Origin: CAYFNF01 sp964344485
Lineage (GTDB): Bacteria > Patescibacteriota > Patescibacteriia > UBA9570 > XYC2-FULL-38-9
Direction of reading: 5' to 3'
DNA length: 64,000 bases
Assembly: GCA_964344485.1 (NCBI GenBank)
Contig: CAYFNF010000002.1
Span: 1 to 64,000, forward strand
The notes under the pieces were generated by a model that saw only the letters and a program-made list of their open reading frames with translations, made no database searches and was not told where the DNA came from. The position numbers were made by a program, and so were the translations under genes. This document shows positions 55,144-62,831 of the stretch, in pieces; position 1 is the stretch's first letter, and the number at the start of each line of letters is the position of its first letter.

Positions 55144-56263
55144 ACCGATATCAGTTTGTTTTATCAGTCTTGGCTCCTATCCGTTGTTTAATCCATCAGT
55201 ACAGCAGACGTTTGGTGGAGCTGAAGTACAGATGTTCTTACTCGCACAGGAGTTATCCCAGGATCCTTCTTATAAGGTACATTTTGTTGTAGGTGATTTT
55301 GGACAAGCCGCAGAGGAGCAGTATGGGGCTATTACTGTGCATAAAGGTATTCCAAAAAAGAAACGAACTTTCTTTTCACAGTTTTTTCCTCGAAGTAAAG
55401 TACTGTTGTTCTTCTTATTAAAAAAAATCAATGCAGACATCACTATACAACGTTCTGCAAGCGCAGGGACTGGTTTAATATGTTTTATCATGCATCTATT
55501 TAAAAAGAAATTTGTCTACATGACAGCGCATGATATTGATTGCAACGGAGAATTCGAGAGCGATAATCCATTTTTCATTGGTCGTTTTTTCCGTTATGGG
55601 ATCCGACATGCAGACTGTGTCATCACGCAAAGCGAGCGTCATCAAAAGATGATTACAGACTTTCACAAGAAAGAAAGTGTGATATTGAACAGTGGATATG
55701 CAGTTCCTGAGGAATCGTCTCTAGATACAACAAACAAAAAGCACGTGCTGTGGGTGGGTCGGTGTGAAGATTGGAAGAGGCCAGAGGTATTTATTGAATT
55801 GGCAGAAAAGAATCCATCCGAACAGTTTATTTTTATCGCTCCAAAAGCAAACCAGAGCGACTACTATACAACCATACAGCAACAGCTAGAGAGCGCGCCG
55901 GAGAACTTTTTACATATCGAGTATGTCTCGTTTCAAGATATAGATGAGTACTTTAAAAATGCAAAACTGTTCGTGAACACGTCAGTGTATGAGGGATTCC
56001 CTAATACATTTGTTCAAGCGTTGAAGAATCAAACTCCAGTACTGTCACTAAAAGTAAATCCAGATAGTGTATTAGAACGAGAGAAGTGTGGTGTGTGTGC
56101 TAATGATGATATCGACCTTTTTTTCTCTGAATTTCAACGGTTAATACAAGATACTTCTGCGAGAGAACAGTTAGGCAAGAATGGGTATTTCTATATCAAG
56201 GAACACCACAATATCGTATTAGTGGTTCAGCGTTTACGAGAAATATTAAAAGGCCTGCTGTAA
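55136..56263 (+). CDS. Glycosyltransferase family 4
   Basis: 375 aa. F-G-G-A-E-V-Q near residue 27; A-H-D-I-D-C-N-G in the acceptor half; W-V-G-R-C-E-D-W-K near 207; Y-E-G-F-P-N-T-F-V-Q-A in the donor site with Gln in place of Glu at the second acidic position. Coupled to the flippase. Converges with the methyltransferase, 7 nt apart. Confidence 0.86.
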   Translation: MNKPISVCFISLGSYPLFNPSVQQTFGGAEVQMFLLAQELSQDPSYKVHFVVGDFGQAAEEQYGAITVHKGIPKKKRTFFSQFFPRSKVLLFFLLKKINADITIQRSASAGTGLICFIMHLFKKKFVYMTAHDIDCNGEFESDNPFFIGRFFRYGIRHADCVITQSERHQKMITDFHKKESVILNSGYAVPEESSLDTTNKKHVLWVGRCEDWKRPEVFIELAEKNPSEQFIFIAPKANQSDYYTTIQQQLESAPENFLHIEYVSFQDIDEYFKNAKLFVNTSVYEGFPNTFVQALKNQTPVLSLKVNPDSVLEREKCGVCANDDIDLFFSEFQRLIQDTSAREQLGKNGYFYIKEHHNIVLVVQRLREILKGLL

Positions 56264-56270
56264 CAGTGGA

Positions 56271-56999
56271 TTATTTTTCAACTATCACCATCAATCTTCC
56301 CAGATACGATTGAAAACGTTTAATTGGTAGATTGACCACTTTCATTTTGATTGGGTATTTTATACGGTCAAATAGCTTTGCCGTATTATCTATCTCTAAG
56401 AATTTTCTTACCTCAACAGATGAGAACTGTTGTTTCGAGAACAGCTGTTGTAACCGCTCTGGACTAAAGCTCTGTTTATGTCCAATGCGATGAAACTCAA
56501 ATCCACACTTTGGGCAGTAACAAATAAGGTCTTCCAGTTTTTCTTTGTCCGGAGTGGTGATAATTGCCATGCCGCCTGGTTTTAAGCATCGATAGATCTC
56601 TGCAATTCCTTTTTCAAGATCGTCGTTGTTCAAATGTTCAATAAGTTCAGAAGCGGTAATGGCATCAAAGGCGTTGTCTTCAAACGGTAGTGCATTGATA
56701 TTCCCTACGTGAAGGGAAACCGAATCTGGCATACGTTCTCGCAGTTTTGCGACGTTTGCGTCAGAGATATCCAATCCATATGTTTCAAATGAATTCGTGT
56801 GTAGCAGGCCAAGCAGGTACCCATTTCCTAACCCAATATCTAATACCTTTCCTTCTTTTTTCTTTTTTTTCAACACTTTAATAATATGGTTGAGTCGAGA
56901 TTGTGCTTTTGTGAACGATTCATCTCTAGATGCTTTTTGGAAATAGTTCCAAAAGTCTTTTTCTTGTTCGTTATTTGTGTCTCCGAGAGTGGCTGTCAT
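56271..56999 (-). CDS. SAM-dependent methyltransferase with CCHH insertion
   Basis: 242 aa. V-L-D-I-G-L-G-N-G-Y near residue 55 (motif I), D-A-I-T-A-S-E-L-I-E-H (motif IV), then C-P-K-C-G-F-E-F-H-R-I-G-H near 165, a CxxC-HxxxH pattern seen in a subgroup of type-11 methyltransferases and possibly Zn-binding. Last gene of the minus operon from 60038, 3 nt after the GT4. Confidence 0.86.
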   Translation of the reverse strand: MTATLGDTNNEQEKDFWNYFQKASRDESFTKAQSRLNHIIKVLKKKKKEGKVLDIGLGNGYLLGLLHTNSFETYGLDISDANVAKLRERMPDSVSLHVGNINALPFEDNAFDAITASELIEHLNNDDLEKGIAEIYRCLKPGGMAIITTPDKEKLEDLICYCPKCGFEFHRIGHKQSFSPERLQQLFSKQQFSSVEVRKFLEIDNTAKLFDRIKYPIKMKVVNLPIKRFQSYLGRLMVIVEK

Positions 57000-57002
57000 A
57001 TG

Positions 57003-58145
57003 TTATGTTGTTAATGATGAATAGACTTGAAGATACTGATTCGCAGTATACTCCCACGTGTAGTTTTTAATTATCCGTTTGCTATGCTCTCTACATTGTT
57101 CGCGCAACTCTCTGTTAGAGATCAATTCTGACATTCGCTCTTTTAATGCCGAGAAGTCGTTTACTGGAATCACAAATCCGTTATCCTGGACCATCTGTTT
57201 GGAATCACCTGTATCTGTCGCGATGATCGGTAAACCTGATGCTACGGCTTCTAGAATGGTGTTTGACATTCCCTCATTCTGAGAAGGGAGCGCAAAGAAA
57301 TGAGCAGAGCGGTAGATTTCTGGAAGATGAGAATGATCAATATACCCAAGAAAAGAGACGTTCTGTTGCACGCCTCGTGATCGCGCGAGACGTTCAAGTT
57401 CATCTTTCATATAGCCATCACCTGCGACGCAGAGTTTGATATTGGAGTATTGTTCCCGAAGGTCAGCAGTAGCCTGGATAAGAAGATTGATTTGTTTTCT
57501 TTCTGTTAAACGAGAGACACAGAGGATTTTTATACGTCCATCTTCTGACGGCGGCTCTTGTTTTGCCGGGTAGAACAGTGATGTGTCAACGCCGTTTGGG
57601 ATAATAGAGATATCAATATTCGGCTCAGTATTATTAGCGAGTTCAGCCAATTGTGCACTGTTAGAGACCACTGCAGCTGCATTGCGCCAAATGCGCTTAA
57701 ACACCGGTTTAGTGGTCTTGTAGAGCATATTATACTCTTGATTGTATCCTGGAACGTCTGAGCCACGAAGCGAGACTATATAGGGAACATTCCCATGTAC
57801 GCGACAGGCAATATATCCAGCTGGTACAGTGAAGAACGCGTGTATCACATCATAGGTGTGCTTCTGCATTAATGTGCGAGAAAGATACAACGCTCGGTGT
57901 AAATAGAGTAAGAGATTTTTTCGCGTTTGATGGTGTAGGGACTCTTCTTTATCGCCAATTGGCACCCGATGGAGCATGACGTTGTCCTGGATCCTAGTTT
58001 TGAAATACGCATCGTCAATTGCAGAGGTAATACAATCAAAATAGACGTCAGTATTGTTGCGAAATGCGTGGAAGATCTCTTGATTTGCACGCCCAGCACC
58101 TCCACCAAGTGGTAGGTATTCAGAATTTAGAAATAATACCCTCAT
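57003..58145 (-). CDS. Glycosyltransferase family 4
   Basis: 380 aa. L-P-L-G-G-G-A-G-R-A near residue 13; V-S-L-R-G-S-D-V-P near 124; C-V-S-R-L-T-E-R-K near 211; P-S-Q-N-E-G-M-S-N-T-I-L-E-A near 286. Shares a 4-nt ATGA overlap with the GT2 gene upstream. Confidence 0.9.
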   Translation of the reverse strand: MRVLFLNSEYLPLGGGAGRANQEIFHAFRNNTDVYFDCITSAIDDAYFKTRIQDNVMLHRVPIGDKEESLHHQTRKNLLLYLHRALYLSRTLMQKHTYDVIHAFFTVPAGYIACRVHGNVPYIVSLRGSDVPGYNQEYNMLYKTTKPVFKRIWRNAAAVVSNSAQLAELANNTEPNIDISIIPNGVDTSLFYPAKQEPPSEDGRIKILCVSRLTERKQINLLIQATADLREQYSNIKLCVAGDGYMKDELERLARSRGVQQNVSFLGYIDHSHLPEIYRSAHFFALPSQNEGMSNTILEAVASGLPIIATDTGDSKQMVQDNGFVIPVNDFSALKERMSELISNRELREQCREHSKRIIKNYTWEYTANQYLQVYSSLTT

Positions 58146-59068
58146 TTTTTACTGATAGCCTTTACTGAATACGGTTTATGTTCGCCCCTATAGTAGGAAC
58201 GAATAGTAATATCGCCGAGTATTCCTGAAATGAAGAAGTTTACTCCAAGGATAATACAGAGCACAGCAAGCAGCGGTACATTTGAATCAGAGATAGATAT
58301 GTGCCAGACAAATCGTTTGACTACTAGGTAGATGAACAACACACCGCTGATACCCATGAGTAATAGTCCAAAACTACCGAACAAGTGCAACGGTCGATTT
58401 GCATACTTTCTCCAGAACCAGACCGAGATCATATCGATGAATCCTTTCACAATACGCTTCCAGTTGTATTTTGTCTGACCGTGCATTCGCGGGCGATGTT
58501 CAACAACCACCTCTCCAATAGTGAAGCCCGACCACGCTAGAACAGCTGGAATAAATCGGTGCATCTCGCCAAAGAGATCAACATTATCGAAGCAGTAGGC
58601 TTTATAGGCCTTTAATGAGCAGCCAGAGTCGTGAATTTTATCTTTAACAAATACGTCGCGTAGTTTATTTGCACCTCGCGATACGAAGCGTTTTAATAGA
58701 GGGTCTTTTCTGTTCTTTCTCCATCCAGAGACTACATCGTAGTTGCCTTGCTCCATGGTTTCAAGCACTTTTGGAATCTCTGAAGGAGGGTTCTGTCCGT
58801 CTCCGTCTAATGTAATAATAATTTCTCCCGAAGCTTGTTTGATCCCAGCGTCCATTGCAGCGGTTTGACCAAAGTTCTTCCGTAGTTCAACAATAGTTAC
58901 TGGAGTCAATGCTTGTAACGCTTGTATGGTCTTGTCTGAACTACCATCGTCGATAAAAATGATTTCGTACTCTTGCTGAAGAGGGCTCATGGTTTCAACG
59001 ATCTCCTTGTGAAGAGTCGGAACGTTCTCTTCCTCGTTATACACTGGGATGATAATGGAGTATTTCAT
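58142..59068 (-). CDS. GT2 glycosyltransferase with two C-terminal TMs (ArnC/GtrB-like)
   Basis: 308 aa from ATG 59068 (M-K-Y-S-I-I-I-P-V); a longer frame to 59116 overlaps the epimerase and is rejected. V-Y-N-E-E-E-N near residue 10, D-D-G-S-S-D near 40, T-L-D-G-D-G-Q near 92 and S-L-K-A-Y-K near 159; two helices after ~220. Makes a polyprenyl-phosphate sugar, likely a donor for a GT-C enzyme. The adjacent epimerase may supply its UDP-sugar. Confidence 0.9.
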   Translation of the reverse strand: MKYSIIIPVYNEEENVPTLHKEIVETMSPLQQEYEIIFIDDGSSDKTIQALQALTPVTIVELRKNFGQTAAMDAGIKQASGEIIITLDGDGQNPPSEIPKVLETMEQGNYDVVSGWRKNRKDPLLKRFVSRGANKLRDVFVKDKIHDSGCSLKAYKAYCFDNVDLFGEMHRFIPAVLAWSGFTIGEVVVEHRPRMHGQTKYNWKRIVKGFIDMISVWFWRKYANRPLHLFGSFGLLLMGISGVLFIYLVVKRFVWHISISDSNVPLLAVLCIILGVNFFISGILGDITIRSYYRGEHKPYSVKAISKK

Positions 59069-59075
59069 AGTGAGT

Positions 59076-60038
59076 TTAATATGGATTTTCCGCTCGGTGT
59101 TTTTCAAACCAAGCAATAAATTTCTCTAAACCTTGTTCAAGATTTGTTGTCGGTTGCCATTGTAGAAGCCGCTGTGCTTTTGAGATGTCTGCATATGTTG
59201 CGCGAACGTCCCCAGGTTGGTCCGGAAGCTGCTTGATAATCGCGGGTTTTCCAATAATCTTTTCAAATGTTTCTATGTATTGATTCAGCGTAACACACTG
59301 AGAGTTACCTAAGTTGATCACTTCATATCCGAGATGTTTACCGATGCACGCTTGTATGCCGCTAACGATATCATCAATATAAGTGAAGTCACGTTTTGAG
59401 CATCCTTCACCGAATTTTGTCAGCGGTTTCTGGTTCATGATGGCGTTCGCGAAGATATATGGAGACATATCTGGACGCCCACGTTCACCGTACACAGTGA
59501 AGAAACGAAGTCCAATACAATTCATGTTATACAAATGATGGTAGGTATAGGCTACAAGTTCGCACGCTTTCTTAGTTGCTGCATACGGAGAGATCGGATT
59601 GTCAACTGGATCTGCCTCAGAGAACGGTGTTTTTTCTTGGTTTCCATACACTGACGATGATGAAGCATAGATCACGTCTTTGATATTATGCTCTTTCGCT
59701 AGCTCGAAGATGTTATACGTTCCTTGGACATTTACCTGTTGAGCAAGAAGCGGTTTTTCAATGGAGATGCGCACACCAGCTTGCGCAGCCAAATGCACTA
59801 TCGTGTCAATAGGATGGCTAGCAAATATCTTCTTTAGCGCGTTGTAATCTGTGATATCTACACGATAGAGATGATATACGCCTGTCTTGCCATGATGCGC
59901 AACGTTTTCCTCTTTAAACTGAGGATTGTAGTAATCACAAAAGTTATCAATTGCAATCACTGTATCTCCATTGTCGATCAATCGATCAGCAAGGTGGGAC
60001 CCAATAAAACCAGCTGCTCCTGTTAATAGAATGGTCAT
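59076..60038 (-). CDS. UDP-glucuronate 4-epimerase-like SDR
   Basis: 320 aa. T-G-A-A-G-F-I-G-S-H (residues 6-15); D-N-F-C-D-Y-Y-N-P near 36 is the segment typical of UDP-glucuronate 4-epimerases; S-S-S-S-V-Y-G and S-P-Y-A-A-T-K hold the Ser/Tyr/Lys set; Y-G-E-R-G-R-P-D-M follows. Expected to convert UDP-glucuronate (from Ugd) to UDP-galacturonate. First gene of a four-gene minus operon. Divergent from the surface protein at 60158. Confidence 0.86.
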   Translation of the reverse strand: MTILLTGAAGFIGSHLADRLIDNGDTVIAIDNFCDYYNPQFKEENVAHHGKTGVYHLYRVDITDYNALKKIFASHPIDTIVHLAAQAGVRISIEKPLLAQQVNVQGTYNIFELAKEHNIKDVIYASSSSVYGNQEKTPFSEADPVDNPISPYAATKKACELVAYTYHHLYNMNCIGLRFFTVYGERGRPDMSPYIFANAIMNQKPLTKFGEGCSKRDFTYIDDIVSGIQACIGKHLGYEVINLGNSQCVTLNQYIETFEKIIGKPAIIKQLPDQPGDVRATYADISKAQRLLQWQPTTNLEQGLEKFIAWFEKHRAENPY

Positions 60039-60090
60039 AGAAAAAGTTGCATTTACACATTAAAATAACGGATTTTCTCAATATCCAACT

Positions 60091-60153
60091 TATACTGTAT
60101 ACTATTTCGCGCAATACGGTCAACAGTATAGTCATTCTATGTTATACTATTTC
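60091..60153 (+). promoter_or_regulatory. Promoter region with dyad and repeated -10 motif
   Basis: -10 TATACT (60143-60148), extended TGT before it, 9 nt from ATG 60158; TCAACA (60120-60125) is a fair -35 at 17 nt. TATACTATTTC occurs twice (60098-60108 and 60143-60153), and TATACTGT/ACAGTATA (60091-60098/60123-60130) is an inverted repeat. Either tandem promoters or a repeated binding site. Confidence 0.55.
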
Positions 60154-60157
60154 TGTT

Positions 60158-61651
60158 ATGAAAAAGCAATCGCGTGTTATTACATATACAAAGGTGGTCA
60201 TATTCATTGCGCCAGTTGTGGTCTGTGTGTGGTTAGGAGTGCAGTATTTCTCGGTATTTGGAACTCTATCGTTATACTATGATTTTCATGATGAATCTTC
60301 GTTTGTATCTGAATGGTATCCAAAAGGACGCGCAAATGATCGTGAAAGAAATTTGCGTACTGGTGAAACGTATCAGGAGATCGTTGGGGATCCAGTATAT
60401 GTGGACCTGACTGTGCCGCGATCCTACGATACAGTTGATGTCACTGTTGAGTATTCGAACCCAAATCAATCATTGGTTGAATTTGGTATCGTCACCAGCA
60501 CTGAACCGTGGAATATTCGATTGCAACCGTTTGAGAGCACATTAATTGATCAAGCGATTGCAGAGTGGTCCGCAGTACAAGATCAAGGGGTCACATTATT
60601 ACAACGTAGTTCACAATATGAGTCTGTGTCGGATTTTGTGGCGGATATTCCAACTGAATCTCGTATTGGTGTCTATAACTATGATCTTTCAGTCACATAC
60701 GCTGATCCAGAGTATACCGCATCAGATCAGCGAGTGGTTATTGATAGAGCGTTGCGGGGATCTCATGAGTTTGTTGTGTACTGTGCTAGCGAAGATCTTT
60801 CTGTAGAATTTGATGTCGTGGACATCAATCGTGAGTTTAATCAAGATATCGTCAACCTATCTGTCGAAAGAAACGGTGCTGTATTGTTTGATGCACAGCT
60901 AGATGATGATGGTATTGATGAAGCAAGTGGAGAAGTATCAGAGACTCGAGTGATTCAAGCTCAACTCCCAGACTGCCAAGCTGGTGCGTATACAGTTTCA
61001 CTGGATACTTCAGATGATATTCTCATTACGCAAGTGCGGTCCGAGCAAGAGCGCATTGTACTCCACAAACATGCCTATCTTGCGAACAACGTGGAGTATC
61101 AGCAGTTACTGCCAGAGTTAGCAACTTCAGCTACAGATTTATTGATTCAGGGCTTGGTGTTTTCCGCAAAAACAGATCATGTGACTGGGCTGCAAGATAT
61201 TCAACATGGAGTTGAAACTATTGCTGTAGATACAGTTCACACGACGGAATACTGGCAAGTAGATGATCAAGATGAGCTGAAGCTCCAGCAAATGAGCATT
61301 CCTGCCAATGATCTATATCTCACCACAGATGGGTATATTGCGTTCACAAAACAGCAGTACTTTGATCCGAACTATTATGTAGAATACATCACAGAGTATT
61401 CAGAGCTAGAGGATTTGGAGTACATTATGTATGCTGACTACTCTTCACCAGAGCAGGACCAGCGAAGCACTAAGACGCAGACCGTTACCATAGACCTCGA
61501 TGGAGTAGCAGGCGATCGAAAGGATTTGACTGTAGTGTTGTCTTCACCAGGAATTGATCGGAATTACTATACCATGCAGATATTCTCCGTAGACATGTTG
61601 TTTTCTCGTGCACCGTTGCATCAGCGTTTGTTAAATCGTTTTACTCAGTAG
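60158..61651 (+). CDS. Modular surface protein, single-unit member of the same family
   Basis: 497 aa from ATG 60158, fitting the promoter spacing; an upstream frame to 60047 is rejected. Basic start (K-K-Q-S-R), a membrane helix ~13-33, then an acidic outward region. One copy of the unit: a V-T-L-L-Q-R segment with S-V-S-D-F-V-A-D-I-P, then the D-D-D-G-I-D-E-A beta module, then a D-G-Y-I-A-F...Y module. CxxC of the larger members is absent. Followed 3 nt later by a small membrane protein. Confidence 0.72.
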   Translation: MKKQSRVITYTKVVIFIAPVVVCVWLGVQYFSVFGTLSLYYDFHDESSFVSEWYPKGRANDRERNLRTGETYQEIVGDPVYVDLTVPRSYDTVDVTVEYSNPNQSLVEFGIVTSTEPWNIRLQPFESTLIDQAIAEWSAVQDQGVTLLQRSSQYESVSDFVADIPTESRIGVYNYDLSVTYADPEYTASDQRVVIDRALRGSHEFVVYCASEDLSVEFDVVDINREFNQDIVNLSVERNGAVLFDAQLDDDGIDEASGEVSETRVIQAQLPDCQAGAYTVSLDTSDDILITQVRSEQERIVLHKHAYLANNVEYQQLLPELATSATDLLIQGLVFSAKTDHVTGLQDIQHGVETIAVDTVHTTEYWQVDDQDELKLQQMSIPANDLYLTTDGYIAFTKQQYFDPNYYVEYITEYSELEDLEYIMYADYSSPEQDQRSTKTQTVTIDLDGVAGDRKDLTVVLSSPGIDRNYYTMQIFSVDMLFSRAPLHQRLLNRFTQ

Positions 61652-61654
61652 CAT

Positions 61655-61864
61655 ATGAGCAATCGTCTATCCATTGCATATTCTCTTGTCTCGTACCTCT
61701 TCCTTGTATTGCTTGCATGGTATTGTATTGGAGTTCTATTAGAGCTGCTATTCCCAGGTTTTGTGAGCAACTATATTAGTCTTGATATATTCCTTTGGAC
61801 TGTTATAATACTCGGGGCGTTTTACATGAGTTTGAAAAAAGCAGCCACTAAACAAAACACATAA
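61655..61864 (+). CDS. Small two-TM membrane protein
   Basis: 69 aa, two hydrophobic segments (~9-32 and ~43-60), Lys-rich end (K-K-A-A-T-K). Between the surface protein and PfkB kinase with 3-4 nt gaps. No family recognised; possibly an accessory of the surface protein. Confidence 0.6.
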   Translation: MSNRLSIAYSLVSYLFLVLLAWYCIGVLLELLFPGFVSNYISLDIFLWTVIILGAFYMSLKKAATKQNT

Positions 61865-61868
61865 GCGA

Positions 61869-62810
61869 ATGAACAACCTTCTTACTGGATCACTAGCGTT
61901 TGATCGAATTATGAATTTTCCTGGGCATTTTAAGGAACATATATTGCCAGATAAGATTCACAACCTCAACGTATCCTTTAATATTGAACGTTTAGAAGAG
62001 AAAAAAGGTGGAACCGTAGGCAACATTGCATACTCTCTCTCTTTATTACAACAACAACCTATTATCATTGCCTCTGCTGGCAATGATTTCACAGCGTACT
62101 TGCAGTACTTAAAAGACCTCGGCATCTCAACAGAGCATATCGAGGTACATGAAGATGTGACCACAGCCTCAGCGTATATTATTACTGATATGAGCGATAA
62201 TCAGATTACCGGCTTCTTTATGGGTGCAATGGAACGTGAGACCTCTGCTACTATGACTGACTGGAACGCTGCAGATTCCATGGTGTGTCTCTCTCCTGGC
62301 AATAAGCAAGATATGTTGCGTTACAGTCGTGAATGTAAAGAAAACAGTACAAGATATATATTTGATCCCGGGCAGACGCTACCGTTTCTAGAGCCCGAAG
62401 AGATTACAGAGCTCATTACTGGCGCGTATATACTAGTGACTAACGATTATGAATTGCAGATGATTTTAAACCGTACTGAACTCACAGAGCAAGATATTCG
62501 TGAGAAAGTGTCAGTGCTTATTACTACTTTAGGAAAAGAAGGGTCAACCATCATGGTCGAAGGTGAACAGCACGATATACCAGTGTGTAGCACGACTGAT
62601 GTAAAGGATCCAACCGGAGCAGGGGATGCGTACAGAAGCGGCATTATTGCAGGAATAAGCAATGATTTATCGTGGGATCAAGTTGGCAAGGTCGCTTCGG
62701 TCGCAGCTGTCTATGCCGTAGAGCAGTATGGTACTCAAGAGCACTCATATACCATGAAAGAGTTTCAGAAACGGTACCAAGAGAGTTTTAATGAACAATG
62801 TCCTATATAA
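61869..62810 (+). CDS. PfkB-family kinase (probable adenosine kinase)
   Basis: 313 aa. G-G-T-V-G-N-I-A-Y near residue 47 is the N-terminal sugar-binding motif; D-P-T-G-A-G-D-A-Y at ~246-254 is the catalytic PfkB signature. Immediately upstream of SAH hydrolase, so phosphorylation of adenosine released from SAH is the likely role (inference); ribokinase-type activity is the alternative. Confidence 0.82.
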   Translation: MNNLLTGSLAFDRIMNFPGHFKEHILPDKIHNLNVSFNIERLEEKKGGTVGNIAYSLSLLQQQPIIIASAGNDFTAYLQYLKDLGISTEHIEVHEDVTTASAYIITDMSDNQITGFFMGAMERETSATMTDWNAADSMVCLSPGNKQDMLRYSRECKENSTRYIFDPGQTLPFLEPEEITELITGAYILVTNDYELQMILNRTELTEQDIREKVSVLITTLGKEGSTIMVEGEQHDIPVCSTTDVKDPTGAGDAYRSGIIAGISNDLSWDQVGKVASVAAVYAVEQYGTQEHSYTMKEFQKRYQESFNEQCPI

Positions 62811-62831
62811 TAATTTATTGTACATAACCAC

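Noticed and set aside
60047..60157. 37-residue N-terminal extension of the single-unit surface protein
   Set aside because: It would be read through the promoter, -10 box and repeats; ATG 60158 is followed by a good anchor sequence.
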